A model generated the notes under the pieces. That model searched no databases and was not told where the DNA came from. It saw only the letters and a list, made by a program, of their open reading frames with translations. From contig CAWEIU010000010.1 in assembly GCA_963809245.1 (NCBI GenBank), positions 124,001-188,000 of the forward strand: a stretch of DNA of 64,000 bases. Direction: 5' to 3'. Shown here piece by piece: positions 10,126-20,911 of this stretch. Each line of letters starts with the position of its first letter. Position 1 is the stretch's first letter. The translations under genes were made by a program, and so were the position numbers. This DNA is from Roseiarcus sp963809245 (GTDB lineage Bacteria > Pseudomonadota > Alphaproteobacteria > Rhizobiales > Beijerinckiaceae).

Positions 10126-10443
10126 ATGAAGTTTCGCCCACTGCACGATCGCGTGGTGGTCAAGCGCATCGATGCTGAGGAGAAGACCAAGGGCGGGATC
10201 ATCATTCCCGACACCGCGAAGGAGAAGCCTCAGGAGGGCGAAGTGCTCGCCGTCGGCCCCGGAGCCCGCGACGAGAGGGGCAAGATCGTCGCGCCGGACC
10301 TCAAGGTCGGCGACCGCATCCTGTTCGGCAAATGGTCGGGCTCCGAAGTCGTCATCGACGGCCAGGAGGTCCTCATCATGAAGGAGAGCGACGTGATGGG
10401 CGTGCTTGAAGGCGCCGCCTCGTCCTCCCGCAAGGCCGCCTGA
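10126..10443 (+). CDS. groES: co-chaperonin GroES
   Basis: A 105-residue GroES. It begins MKFRPLHDRVVVKRIDAEEK, has the mobile loop KTKGGIIIPDTAKEKP that contacts GroEL, then GEVLAVGPGARDERGK, VGDRILFGKWSG and IMKESDVMGVLE. The C-terminal GAASSSRKAA is a few residues longer than the classical end. AGAGGAGG sits 6-8 bases before the ATG. It caps the GroEL ring in the cytoplasm. First gene of the groESL operon, 49 bases before groEL, under the CIRCE element. Confidence 0.97.
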   Translation: MKFRPLHDRVVVKRIDAEEKTKGGIIIPDTAKEKPQEGEVLAVGPGARDERGKIVAPDLKVGDRILFGKWSGSEVVIDGQEVLIMKESDVMGVLEGAASSSRKAA

Positions 10444-10492
10444 TTCGGGGGCCATGTTCACCTTCCCTCTCATGTCTACGGAGTGAGACGTT

Positions 10493-12118
<1,626 letters not shown>

Positions 12119-12141
12119 AGCTGTCTGCGATTCCGGTGATT

Positions 12142-12233
12142 CGTCATTGCGAGGAACGTGAGTTCCGAAGCAATCCATTCCTCCGCTTGCATCGTCGGCG
12201 CAAATGGATTGCTTCGCTTTGCTCGCAATGACG
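12142..12233. repeat. palindromic intergenic repeat (CGTCATTGCGA type)
   Basis: Second copy of the element at 5513-5604: it begins CGTCATTGCGAGGAACG and ends GCTCGCAATGACG, with GCAATCCATT and AATGGATTGC as inner arms. It separates groEL from the convergent RND pump gene and can form a long hairpin. Confidence 0.82.
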
Positions 12234-12279
12234 GGGGATGGTCCTGCGCCCTACGCAGCGGTGCTCCTTTTCGTTTGCG

Positions 12280-15200
12280 TCAATCGCTCGGGGCGACGTG
12301 ACGCGGCGGGGCGTGCGCGAAGCGCTTGTGGCCCCATTCGCGTAAGTGCTGGAAGACGACGTAGAGCATCGGAATAAGGAAGATGCCGATCGAGCTTGCC
12401 GCCAGCATGCCGGCGAACACCGACGTGCCGATGTCGCGCCGGCTGATCTGCGCCGCGCCCTGCGCGACGACCAGCGGCGCGAGGCCGAAGATGAAGGCGA
12501 AAGACGTCATCATCACGGCGCGGAAGCGCATGCGCGCGCCGAGCGTCGCAGCTTCGACGATCGGCCTCCCCGCTTCGCGTTGCTCCTTGGCGAATTCGAC
12601 GATCAGAATGCCGTTCTTGGCGGCAAGCGCAATCAGCACGACGAGGCCGATCTGCGCGTAAAGATCGAGCGAAAGGCCGGCGAGCAGCACGCCCACATAG
12701 GCGCCGAGCACACCGACGATCACCGACAGCAGCACCGGGATCGGGATCATCCAACTCTCGTAGAGCCCGACGAGGAAGAGATAGGCGAACACGACTGCCA
12801 ACGCGAGGATAGGCCCGGTCTGGCCGCTCGCCTCGTGCTCCTGGAAGGCGGTGCCGGTCCATTCGAAGGCGTAGCCGGGCGGCAGCGTCCGATCGGAGAC
12901 GTCCTGCATCGCGGCGAGCGCCGAACCTGAGGAGCCGCCGGGCGCGGGGCTGCCGTTGATCGTGACGGAGCGATAGTTGTTGTAGCGCGTGATGACCTGC
13001 GGCCCGGTCACGTAGCGAAGCTGGGCGATCGAGCTCATCGGCACCATTTCGCCGGCCCTGTTGCGCACATAGATGCGCCAGATGTCGGAAATGTCGCGCC
13101 GGTCGGCCGCTTCGCCCTCGATGTTAACCTGCCAGGTGCGCCCGTAGAGGTTGAAGTTGTTGACGAAATAGCCGCCTAGCGTCGCCTGCAAGGCGGTGAA
13201 GACGTCGTTGATCGTGAGACCCAGCGCCTGCGCCTTGTCGCGGTCGATGTCGAGATAGATCGACGGCGCGGTCGCGGTGAAGGTGGAGAAGACGCGTGCG
13301 AGCCGCGGGTCCTGATTGGCCGCGGCGACCGCCCCCTGCACGACGCCGCCGAGCTTGGTGGGATCCTGCCCCTCCAGCGCTTCGAGTTGGTATTCGAAGC
13401 CGCCGCTGGTGGACAGGCCGATGATCGGCGGCAGATTGAACGGCACGACTATGGCGCTGCGAATCTGCTGAGCGCGCGCGAACATGGCGCGGATCAGCGC
13501 CTGCGCCGAATTGGCGGCGCCGACACGATCCTCGAACGGCTTGAGCTTGGCGACCAGGAAGGCGGCGTTCGGCTCGTTGGCGCTGTCGAGCAAGGAGAAA
13601 CCGATCACCGCAAAAGCGTCCTGCACCTGGGGCAAGCTGCGCAAGGTGTCTTCGATCTTGCGAACCGCGTCGCTGGTGCGCGCGACCGAGGCGCCGTCCG
13701 GCAATTGAATGTTGAGGAAGAACGCGCCTTGGTCCTCCTCGGGCAGGAAGCTGGTCGGAGTGAGGCGCGAGAGGCCATAGGCGCCGGCGCCGAACGCCGC
13801 GAGAAGAAGGATCGAAACGGCGGAGATCCGCACCAGCCTGCGCACCGCGCCAGCGTAACCGTCGCGCACCACGTCGATGCCCCTCAGCACGCGGCCCATC
13901 AGGCCGCGGCGCGGCCCCTCGTGACGCAGCACGAGGGCGCAGAGCGCCGGCGACAGGGTCAAGGCGTTGATCGCCGAGATCAGCATCGCTGCGCTGATGG
14001 TGACGGCGAACTGGCGGAACAAGGTCCCCGAAATGCCGGGCAGGAAGGCGACCGGCACGAACACCGAGAGCAGAACCAGGGTGATGGCGATGATCGGGCC
14101 GGTGATCTGCCGCATCGCCTTGATCGTCGCCTCGGCGGGCGAGAGACCCGGCTCCTCCTCCAGCACGCGCTCGACGTTCTCGACGACGACGATCGCATCG
14201 TCGACGACGATGCCGATCGCCAGCACCATGGCGAGCAGCGACACCGTATTGGCGGAATAGCCCATCGCCAACAGCACGGCGAAGGCGCCGATGAGGCTCA
14301 CCGGCACGGCAACGGCGGGAACCAGCGTCGCGCGCAGATTGCCGAGGAACAGGAAGACGACAATGACGACCAGCACGAAGGCTTCCGCCAGCGTCTTGAG
14401 CACCTCGTGGATCGTATCGCTGACGAAGACGGTCGAGTCGTAGACGGTGTGCGCTTTGAGGCTCGGCGGAAAACGTGCGCTGAGCTTGGCCAAGGCCTGG
14501 TCGACCAGCGCCGCCGTCTTGACCGCGTTCGCGTCGGGGGTGAGGTAGAGCGCCATGCCGACGGCGGGCTGTCCGTTGATGCGAGTCACGACGTCGGAAT
14601 TCTGCGCACCCATCTCGACCCGCGCGACGTCGCGCACGCGCACGACCGATCCATCGCGATCCGCCCTGAGGACGATGTCGCCGAACTGCTCAGGCGTCGT
14701 CAGGCGCCCTTGCGTCTGAACGTTCATCTGGAACTGCTGGTCGTTCGCCACCGGGCGCGCGCCGATGCGCCCGACCGGCGCCTGAACGTTCTGCGCCTGA
14801 ACGGCGTTCACGACATCCGACGGCGCGAGGTTGAGGCTGGTGAGCCGCTGCGTATCGAACCAGATGCGCATCGAATAGTTGAGCCTGCCGAACAGCAAAG
14901 CCTGCCCGACGCCGGGCACGCGCGAGAGTTCGTCGAGCACGTTGATCGTCGCGTAGCTGGTGATGAACACCGGATCGAGCTGGCCGCCCTCGCTGTAGAG
15001 CGTCATGAAGCGCAGCACGGCGGTCGAACGCTTGACGACCGTCAGGCCCTGCAACTGCACTTCTTGCGGCAATTGCGCCAGTGCGGTCTGCACGCGGTTG
15101 TTGACGCCCACGGTGTCGATGTCGGGATCGGTTCCCGGCTCGAAGCTGACCGTCAGATTGTAGCTGCCGTCGTCGCCGCTCGTCGACTTCATGTAGATCA

Positions 15201-15426
15201 TCTTGTCGACGCCGACGATTTGCGCCTCGAGCGGCTGGGCGACCGAGGCCTCGACGACCGCCGCCGACGCGCCGGGATAGTTGGCGGTTACCTGCACCCT
15301 GGGCGGCACGATGTTGGGAAATTGCGCGACCGGGATGCGGATGAGCGAGATCAGGCCCGCCAAAGTGATGACGATGGCGATGACGATGGCGAGCCGGGGG
15401 CGCCGGACGAAGAGTGCGGAAATCAT
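12280..15426 (-). CDS. RND efflux transporter permease (HAE1/AcrB-like)
   Basis: A 1048-residue RND pump. It opens MISALFVRRPRLAIVIAI and has the usual two halves of six membrane helices with large periplasmic loops. Helix 4 carries GIVVDDAIVVVENVERVL with the paired proton-relay aspartates; the second half has QIGLVVLIALAAKNGILIVE, the HAE1 signature. It expels hydrophobic drugs or solvents using the proton gradient. Its ATG overlaps the adaptor stop in ATGA, so the two are translationally coupled. No outer-membrane channel is present in this operon, so it must borrow one encoded elsewhere, possibly the NodT-type protein at 22597-24022. Confidence 0.93.
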   Translation of the reverse strand: MISALFVRRPRLAIVIAIVITLAGLISLIRIPVAQFPNIVPPRVQVTANYPGASAAVVEASVAQPLEAQIVGVDKMIYMKSTSGDDGSYNLTVSFEPGTDPDIDTVGVNNRVQTALAQLPQEVQLQGLTVVKRSTAVLRFMTLYSEGGQLDPVFITSYATINVLDELSRVPGVGQALLFGRLNYSMRIWFDTQRLTSLNLAPSDVVNAVQAQNVQAPVGRIGARPVANDQQFQMNVQTQGRLTTPEQFGDIVLRADRDGSVVRVRDVARVEMGAQNSDVVTRINGQPAVGMALYLTPDANAVKTAALVDQALAKLSARFPPSLKAHTVYDSTVFVSDTIHEVLKTLAEAFVLVVIVVFLFLGNLRATLVPAVAVPVSLIGAFAVLLAMGYSANTVSLLAMVLAIGIVVDDAIVVVENVERVLEEEPGLSPAEATIKAMRQITGPIIAITLVLLSVFVPVAFLPGISGTLFRQFAVTISAAMLISAINALTLSPALCALVLRHEGPRRGLMGRVLRGIDVVRDGYAGAVRRLVRISAVSILLLAAFGAGAYGLSRLTPTSFLPEEDQGAFFLNIQLPDGASVARTSDAVRKIEDTLRSLPQVQDAFAVIGFSLLDSANEPNAAFLVAKLKPFEDRVGAANSAQALIRAMFARAQQIRSAIVVPFNLPPIIGLSTSGGFEYQLEALEGQDPTKLGGVVQGAVAAANQDPRLARVFSTFTATAPSIYLDIDRDKAQALGLTINDVFTALQATLGGYFVNNFNLYGRTWQVNIEGEAADRRDISDIWRIYVRNRAGEMVPMSSIAQLRYVTGPQVITRYNNYRSVTINGSPAPGGSSGSALAAMQDVSDRTLPPGYAFEWTGTAFQEHEASGQTGPILALAVVFAYLFLVGLYESWMIPIPVLLSVIVGVLGAYVGVLLAGLSLDLYAQIGLVVLIALAAKNGILIVEFAKEQREAGRPIVEAATLGARMRFRAVMMTSFAFIFGLAPLVVAQGAAQISRRDIGTSVFAGMLAASSIGIFLIPMLYVVFQHLREWGHKRFAHAPPRHVAPSD

Positions 15427-16604
15427 TTCGTCTCCGCCTGGCTCGCCGTCGGGCCGGGCTCCCCGGTAACCGGCTGAGGCGCGACCGGCTGACCGGGCCG
15501 AACGCGCTGCATGCCCTCGACGACGACCCTCTCGCCCTCCTTGAGTCCGTTGGACACGACGGCAAGCTGCGGCGCCGGCGACGAGCTCGCGAGCGTGACG
15601 CGGCGTTGTGCGGCCTTGTTGTCGTCGTCGACGACGAACACGTAGTCGCCCGCCTGATCGGTGAGGACCGCCGCGCGGGGGATGGCGAGAGCCATGACCG
15701 GCTGCGCGTCTTCGACGATCGCGGTGATGAGCTCGCCGTCCACGAGCTGGCGCGCGGGCAAGCCGTCCGAGACCTTCGTTGCGGCCGGATTGGGAATGAC
15801 CGCGCGCAAGATGATCGTGTCGGTGCCCGCGGCTACCGTGTTGTCGAGGAAGTCGAGCTTGCCGGTCTGATTGTAGAGGCGTCCGTTCGGCAGCCGGACC
15901 TTGACGACGAGCGAGCTTATGCCGCCCTTCTCCACCGCTTCGTCGCGCAGCGTCATCGCCACGCGCGTCGCGACCGGGAAGACGACATACATCGGATCCT
16001 GACTGACGATCATCGTCAGAACGCCCGTACCCGGCGTGACGTAATTGCCAACCGTGACGGCGGTGCGGCCGATCTTGCCGTCGATCGGGGCGCGAATATC
16101 GGTGTAGCCGAGATTGATCTTGGATTGTTCGAGTTGCGCCTGTGCGTTCATCATCTGCGCCTGGACCGACAATTGATTGGCGAGCGCCGCGTCGACGATG
16201 GATTGTTGGCCGGCCGGCGTGTTGAGCAGCGTTCTGGCGCGTTGCAGCGTGAGTTCGGCGTTCTGAAGCTGGGCCTTGTATTGGTCGACGAGCGCCTGCT
16301 TGGCTTCGACGTCGGCCTGGAAGGGCCCTTGCTCGAGGCGGTAGAGCGGGTCGCCCTTCTTGACCTCCACCCCCTCCTTGAACGAGCGGGTCTCGAGGAA
16401 GGCGGCGATGCGCGCCACGAGATTGACGCGGTCGGTCGCCTGGATGCGGCCGATATACTCGCTCGACGGCGTGACGGGGGTAAGCGTCACCGGGGCGACC
16501 GCCACCGCCGGCGGCCCGGACTGCCCCATCTGGGCGTGGGCGCAAAGGGGGGCGGCGAGGAGCGCACCGGCGAGCAGCCATCGGCGCAAAGGTTCACCCA
16601 GCAT
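15423..16604 (-). CDS. RND efflux periplasmic adaptor (membrane fusion protein)
   Basis: A 393-residue AcrA-type adaptor. It has a Sec signal (RRWLLAGALLAAPLCAHAQ), a biotinyl-lipoyl-like half (RIAAFLETRSFKEGVEVKKG), a coiled-coil hairpin rich in Gln/Ala (residues ~100-165), the matching lipoyl half (DIRAPIDGKIGRTAVTVGNYV), then beta-barrel and membrane-proximal domains. It links the inner-membrane pump to an outer-membrane channel. First gene of a two-gene operon. The 117-base gap before it contains no gene. Confidence 0.92.
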   Translation of the reverse strand: MLGEPLRRWLLAGALLAAPLCAHAQMGQSGPPAVAVAPVTLTPVTPSSEYIGRIQATDRVNLVARIAAFLETRSFKEGVEVKKGDPLYRLEQGPFQADVEAKQALVDQYKAQLQNAELTLQRARTLLNTPAGQQSIVDAALANQLSVQAQMMNAQAQLEQSKINLGYTDIRAPIDGKIGRTAVTVGNYVTPGTGVLTMIVSQDPMYVVFPVATRVAMTLRDEAVEKGGISSLVVKVRLPNGRLYNQTGKLDFLDNTVAAGTDTIILRAVIPNPAATKVSDGLPARQLVDGELITAIVEDAQPVMALAIPRAAVLTDQAGDYVFVVDDDNKAAQRRVTLASSSPAPQLAVVSNGLKEGERVVVEGMQRVRPGQPVAPQPVTGEPGPTASQAETK

Positions 16605-16721
16605 TCCCTAACGTCCTCCCGGTCGACGCTTGCGGCAAATCGCGTAAGCCGCGCACATTATCTGGAATTAACTCCTGAAAACAGTGCGAACCCGGCGGAC
16701 TTTTTGCAATCGGGCTTTTTG

Positions 16722-17780
16722 CTATGGCGCCGGGTTGGCGCGCAGCAGCATGCCATAGAGGTCGCGCGGGTCGTCCGGGTCGGCGACGAGATCGAGTTCG
16801 ATGAAGCGCCCAGTCCGATCGAGTTGATCGCGCAGATAGCGCAAAGCCGAGAAGTCCTCGATGGCGAAACCGACGCTGTCGAACAGCGTGATCTGGCTTC
16901 GGTCGCGTCGTCCGGTCACAAGACCGGCGACGACGCGCCACAGTTCCGTGACGGGATAGTCGTCGTCGAGTTGCTGAATCTCGCCCTCGACGCGCGTCTG
17001 CGGCGGATATTCGACGAAGATGTCGGAGCGCAGCAGGATGTCGCGGTGCAGTTCGGTCTTGCCCGGGCAATCGCCGCCGATCGCGTTGATATGCACCCCG
17101 GGCCCGATCATGTTGTCGGTCAGGATCGTGGCGAACTGCTTGTCGGCGGTCGCGGTGGTGATGATCTCAGCGCCGAGGATGGCCTCCTCGCTCGACTTGC
17201 AAGTGGCGACGGCGAGGCCGCTCGCGGCGAGGTTGCGCGTCGCCTTGCGCGTCGCCGCCGGGTCGATGTCGTAGAGCCGCACCGCCTCGATGCCGCAGAC
17301 CGCCTTGAAGGCGAGGGCCTGGAACTCGCATTGCGCGCCGTTGCCGATGATCGCCATGGTACGGCTCCCCGCCGGCGCGAGAAACTTCGCCGCCATGGCC
17401 GATGTGGCCGCGGTGCGCAGCGCGGTCAGGAACGTCATCTCCGACATCAGCACCGGATAGCCCGTCGCCACATCGGCCAGAACGCCGAAGGCGGCGACCG
17501 TCTGCCGGCCCTCGCGCACGTTCTTGGGGTGGCCATTCACATATTTGAACGCATAGAGGACGCCGTCGCTCGTCGGCATCAGCTCGATCACGCCGTCGCG
17601 GGAGTGGGTCGCCATACGCGCCGACTTGTCGAACGCCTCCCAGCGACGGAAGTCCTCCTTAACATAGGCGGCGAGCTGACTGAGAACCGTCTCGACCCCG
17701 ATGTCGAGCACGATGCGCATCATTTGGTCGACGCTGACGAAGCGAACGAGGCTCAAGGGGCCGGGCGCGGCCATGGGCAT
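16722..17780 (-). CDS. ornithine cyclodeaminase family protein
   Basis: A 352-residue member of the ornithine cyclodeaminase/mu-crystallin family, which converts L-ornithine to L-proline and ammonia with NAD. Visible family features are DGVIELMPTSDG, KYVNGHPKN, a TALRTAATSAMAAKFLA segment, the dinucleotide-binding site MAIIGNGAQCEFQA, TATADKQFATIL, and INAIGGDCPGKTELH. Length and motifs favour true OCD over the ketimine reductase subgroup. It is divergent from a LysR regulator, which probably controls it. Confidence 0.9.
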   Translation of the reverse strand: MPMAAPGPLSLVRFVSVDQMMRIVLDIGVETVLSQLAAYVKEDFRRWEAFDKSARMATHSRDGVIELMPTSDGVLYAFKYVNGHPKNVREGRQTVAAFGVLADVATGYPVLMSEMTFLTALRTAATSAMAAKFLAPAGSRTMAIIGNGAQCEFQALAFKAVCGIEAVRLYDIDPAATRKATRNLAASGLAVATCKSSEEAILGAEIITTATADKQFATILTDNMIGPGVHINAIGGDCPGKTELHRDILLRSDIFVEYPPQTRVEGEIQQLDDDYPVTELWRVVAGLVTGRRDRSQITLFDSVGFAIEDFSALRYLRDQLDRTGRFIELDLVADPDDPRDLYGMLLRANPAP

Positions 17781-17942
17781 CGGAAGGCTCCCGGATGAAT
17801 CCGAAGGCAGGTCATCACTATGCGCCGCTCGGGCCTGATTATCGAGGTCTATGTCGGGCCATTGCCGGGCTTCCGCAAGGCGCCGGAGGAGAGGGGCACG
17901 CTTCGGTTGCAGCGAGTTCGCTTGCTTGGGAGTCGATATTTC

Positions 17943-17967
17943 AGTATATCTATCAGATTAATATACT
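17943..17967. promoter_or_regulatory. inverted repeat, candidate LysR-type operator
   Basis: AGTATAT, 11 bases, ATATACT: a perfect 7-base inverted repeat in an AT-rich patch just before the LysR start and between it and the divergent cyclodeaminase. Size and spacing fit an autoregulatory LysR-type site. This is inferred from position and symmetry only. Confidence 0.45.
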
Positions 17968-17978
17968 AAGGTTTGCCG

Positions 17979-18902
17979 ATGCCCCGACCTTTGCCTCCCC
18001 TCAACGCATTGCGCGCCTTCGAAGCGGCCGCGCGGCACATGAGCCTGACGTTGGCCGCGGCGGAGCTTCACGTGACGCCGGCCGCGATCAGTCACCAAGT
18101 CCGGTTGCTCGAAGACCACATCGGCTTGCCCGTTTTCGAGCGCAACGGACGCGGCCTGGCGCTCACCGACGCCGGCGCTGCGGGTCTGCGCGACCTGCGC
18201 GAGGGTTTTGCGCGGCTCTCCGACGCGATGGACGCGATCGCCTCGCTCGGGGAGGCGGGGGCGCTGACAGTCAGCGTCGCGCCGTCTTTCGCCGCCAAAT
18301 GGCTGTTGCCCCGCCTCGGCTCTTTCGAGCGCCAGCATCCCGAGATCGACGTGCACGTCTCCGCCTCGATGCATCTGTTTGATTTCGCGCGCGACCGCGT
18401 CGACGTCGCGGTCCGCTATGGCCCCGGCGGGTACCCCGACGTCTTTTTCGAGAAGCTGCTGACCGAGACCGTCATTCCGGTCTGCAGCCCCGCTTTGCTC
18501 GAGGGCCGCACGCTGCGTGCGGCTCGCGATCTGCTCGACCTGCCGCTGCTGCACGACGACAGCCCCGACAACGATCCGTCGTGCCCGAGCTGGGACATGT
18601 GGTTGCGCGCCGCCGGGGTCGACGGCGCCGACGCCGAGCGAGGGCCGCGGTTCAATCAGGGGAGCCTGGTGATCGAGGCGGCCGTCCTCGGCCGCGGCGT
18701 CGCCCTCGCCAAGTCGGCCCTCGCGGCGAGCGACCTGCGAGCGGGCCGCCTGGTTCGGCCGATTGAAACCGTACGCCCGGTCGACTTTGCCTATTACTTC
18801 GTCGCGCCCCAGCCCAAGCTGAATTTGCCGAAGGTCGTCTACTTCAGGGATTGGCTGCGCCGTGAGGCCGGCTTGCAGGCGGAGGAGCGCGCGGTCGCCT
18901 AG
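17979..18902 (+). CDS. LysR family transcriptional regulator (GcvA-like)
   Basis: A 307-residue LysR regulator of the GcvA subgroup. The N-terminal winged helix is PLPPLNALRAFEAAARHMSL...ELHVTPAAISHQVRLLEDH, followed by LPVFERNGRGLALTDAG. The C-terminal half is a substrate-sensing periplasmic-binding fold with the subgroup-typical LTVSVAPSFAAKWLLPRL. I use the ATG at 17979; a TTG two codons earlier is possible. Divergent from the ornithine cyclodeaminase gene, with a palindrome in between, so it likely regulates that gene and itself. Confidence 0.9.
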   Translation: MPRPLPPLNALRAFEAAARHMSLTLAAAELHVTPAAISHQVRLLEDHIGLPVFERNGRGLALTDAGAAGLRDLREGFARLSDAMDAIASLGEAGALTVSVAPSFAAKWLLPRLGSFERQHPEIDVHVSASMHLFDFARDRVDVAVRYGPGGYPDVFFEKLLTETVIPVCSPALLEGRTLRAARDLLDLPLLHDDSPDNDPSCPSWDMWLRAAGVDGADAERGPRFNQGSLVIEAAVLGRGVALAKSALAASDLRAGRLVRPIETVRPVDFAYYFVAPQPKLNLPKVVYFRDWLRREAGLQAEERAVA

Positions 18903-18933
18903 CTCATCTCAGGGCTTGTGTCCTCCGACCGCT

Positions 18934-19374
18934 TCAGTCGACCTGTAATCCGAGGAGCGCGAGCGTGCGTTCGTCCATGCGCCCCTGGCAATAGCGATCG
19001 AGCGCTGCGCGAAACAGCGGCTCCGTGTCGCTCGCGCAGGCGAAAAGGGTCATCGACGAGCGGAATTTCATGTCGTCGGGCGAACCGAAGATGGTGAAGA
19101 GATCGGTCGCCTCCAGCGCCAGCACGGCCTCGGAACAGCGTCTCAGCCGCTCCCCCAGCAGCGAATGGGCGAGATAGGCGCGCGCTTCGGCGAGCGATGA
19201 GAGGCCAAAGAATTGCGCCGTCGGCGACACGCCGAGGCCACGCAATTGCGGGAACACGAACCACATCCAGTGGGTGCGCTTGCGGCCTGCTTGCAATTCC
19301 GCGAGCGCGGTTGCGAAAACCGGCGCTTGCGCGGTCACGAAGCGTTGCAGGCCGAAGGGGTCGTCGTTCGGCAT
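18934..19374 (-). CDS. DUF1810 family protein
   Basis: A 146-residue cytoplasmic protein with the DUF1810 pattern: DPFGLQRFVTAQ near the start, then ELQAGRKRTHWMWFVFPQL, FGLSSLAEARAYLAHSLLG, RLRRCSEAVL, and FGSPDDMKFRSSMTLF. The family is widespread but has no established biochemical role. The ATG at 19374 gives the standard family length. It lies 11 bases downstream of the glutathione S-transferase and is probably co-transcribed with it. Confidence 0.88.
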   Translation of the reverse strand: MPNDDPFGLQRFVTAQAPVFATALAELQAGRKRTHWMWFVFPQLRGLGVSPTAQFFGLSSLAEARAYLAHSLLGERLRRCSEAVLALEATDLFTIFGSPDDMKFRSSMTLFACASDTEPLFRAALDRYCQGRMDERTLALLGLQVD

Positions 19375-19385
19375 GTGTCCCGCCC

Positions 19386-20129
19386 TCAGAGAAGCGACAG
19401 GCCGCCTTCCACGGGGGCCGGCCGCGCGCGCTGGTTGTAAAGCAGCTTCCGGCGGCGCTCGCGCTCTTCTGGCGGGAGGCTGTCGGGGTCTTCCGCGGGG
19501 CCGGCCGTCACCGCCAGGCCGCGCTGGACTGCGGGGCGCGCGCCCAACTCGTCGAACCAACGCTTGAAATATTTGAATTCTTCGATGTCCTGACCCTGCG
19601 CTTTCCAGTTCACAGCCCAGGGGTAGCTGATCATGTCGGCGATCGTGTAGTCGTCGCCGGCTATATAGCGTCGGTCGTACAGCCGGTTGTTGAGCACGCC
19701 GTAAAGCCGGTTGGCCTCGTCCGTGAAGCGGCGCACCGCATAGGACTGATCGCCTTGGGTGTCGCCGAGGCGGCGGAAATGGCCGCATTCGCCGAGTTTG
19801 GGGCCCTGGTTCGCCATTTGCCAGAGCACCCACTGGTTGACCTCGTAGCGCCCGCGCACGTCCTGCGGATAGAAGCGGCCCGCCTTATCCGCGAGATACA
19901 TCATGATCGCGCCGGATTCGAAGAGACTGATCGGCCCCCCGCCATCGACCGGCGCGTGATCGACGATCGCCGGCATACGGTTGTTGGGGCTGATTTTTAG
20001 ATAATCTTCCGTGAACTGATCGCCCTTGCCGATGTTACATGGAATGACCGTGTAGGGGATGCTGAGTTCCTCGAGGAGGACTGTCACCTTCTTGCCGTTC
20101 GGCGTCGGCCAATAATACAAGTCGATCAT
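19386..20129 (-). CDS. glutathione S-transferase (YfcG/Ure2p-like)
   Basis: A 247-residue GST. The N-terminal thioredoxin fold starts MIDLYYWPTPNGKKV, resembling the YfcG/nu class opening, and continues with NNRMPAIVDH and LFESGAIMMYLAD (glutathione gamma-glutamyl site). The helical C-terminal domain contains YIAGDDYTIADMISYPW, the conserved N-capping/hydrophobic staple motif. This class shows disulfide-bond reductase activity in characterised members. It is followed by the DUF1810 gene and preceded by the Spy-like gene on the same strand. Confidence 0.9.
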   Translation of the reverse strand: MIDLYYWPTPNGKKVTVLLEELSIPYTVIPCNIGKGDQFTEDYLKISPNNRMPAIVDHAPVDGGGPISLFESGAIMMYLADKAGRFYPQDVRGRYEVNQWVLWQMANQGPKLGECGHFRRLGDTQGDQSYAVRRFTDEANRLYGVLNNRLYDRRYIAGDDYTIADMISYPWAVNWKAQGQDIEEFKYFKRWFDELGARPAVQRGLAVTAGPAEDPDSLPPEERERRRKLLYNQRARPAPVEGGLSLL

Positions 20130-20267
20130 CGCTGAACTCCTTCGCGCCGGCGAAACTGCGCGATCCCGCCGCAGATCGCAATGGGCGTCCGGCGCGCGGC
20201 GCCTCCAGAAGGCCTCGCCGCCGTTGTCGCGGCGGCGAGACTCGCAGCGGCGCCGCTGAAGCTCCCG

Positions 20268-20777
20268 CTACTCTTCCTCTTCCTCCTCCTCGCCGTGATG
20301 ACGCTCATGGTCCATCATCATTCCCTCCCCGCGCCGCTCATGCGGGCGCAGGGCCATCAGAAGCGGGCCGAAATGGCGCTTTTGCGTATCGTCGAGGCTG
20401 TCGTAGAGCGGCTTGGCGGCTTCCGCGAGCGTCTTGAGGCCGGCTGAGCCCTTGGCCAGCCGCTCGGAAAGGATTGTCATGCGTTCGATCGGGTTGGGGA
20501 CTTCGTCGCGCATTTCCTCGCGCATGGCGCGGCGCTCCTCGGCGTAGCTCTTCGCAAGGTCGCGTACTGTGCTTTCGAACGCCACCCATTTGCCCTCCTG
20601 ATCGGGCGTGAGCCGGAGCGCCGCCTTCATGCCGGCAAGGTGGGCGTCGAGCATGAAGTTTCGCATTTCCCCGGTCGCCGAAGGCGGGTTGTCGGAGGCA
20701 GCGTCGGCGGCGCCGATTACGAGCGCCGAGCCGGTCAGCGCCGCGGCGGCGAATGTGACGACAAGCAGCTTTTTCAT
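20268..20777 (-). CDS. periplasmic Spy/CpxP-like LTXXQ protein with acidic tail
   Basis: A 169-residue exported helical protein. It has a Sec signal (MKKLLVVTFAAAALTGSALV, cleavage near AADA), then ALRLTPDQEGKW, the LTXXQ motif of Spy/CpxP chaperone-like proteins, and Arg/Glu-rich helices (EERRAMREEMRDE). The far C-terminus is unusual: a His/Met/Asp stretch (MMMDHERHHG) followed by seven Glu residues encoded by a CTC/TTC-rich tract. That tail could bind metal. Family members buffer envelope stress; the role here is inferred. Confidence 0.8.
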   Translation of the reverse strand: MKKLLVVTFAAAALTGSALVIGAADAASDNPPSATGEMRNFMLDAHLAGMKAALRLTPDQEGKWVAFESTVRDLAKSYAEERRAMREEMRDEVPNPIERMTILSERLAKGSAGLKTLAEAAKPLYDSLDDTQKRHFGPLLMALRPHERRGEGMMMDHERHHGEEEEEEE

Positions 20778-20911
20778 GGGGTCGCCTTTCCCTGGCTGGA
20801 TGGTGGGACGCTGCGACACGGCCGCATGAATTGCAAGCGCAGGCCGCATCGGGCGCGCCGTTGACGACAACGCCGGCATGACGCATTGGTTCTACCAAAA
20901 GGGGAACGCGC

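Noticed and set aside
13387..15477. Long plus-strand open frame (~700 codons) opposite the RND pump
   Set aside because: Arg/His/Asp-rich with no domain; a typical GC-rich antisense shadow of a conserved RND gene.
15414..17798. Plus-strand open frame of ~800 codons
   Set aside because: It runs antisense through two unrelated conserved genes and the gap between them; no recognisable domain.
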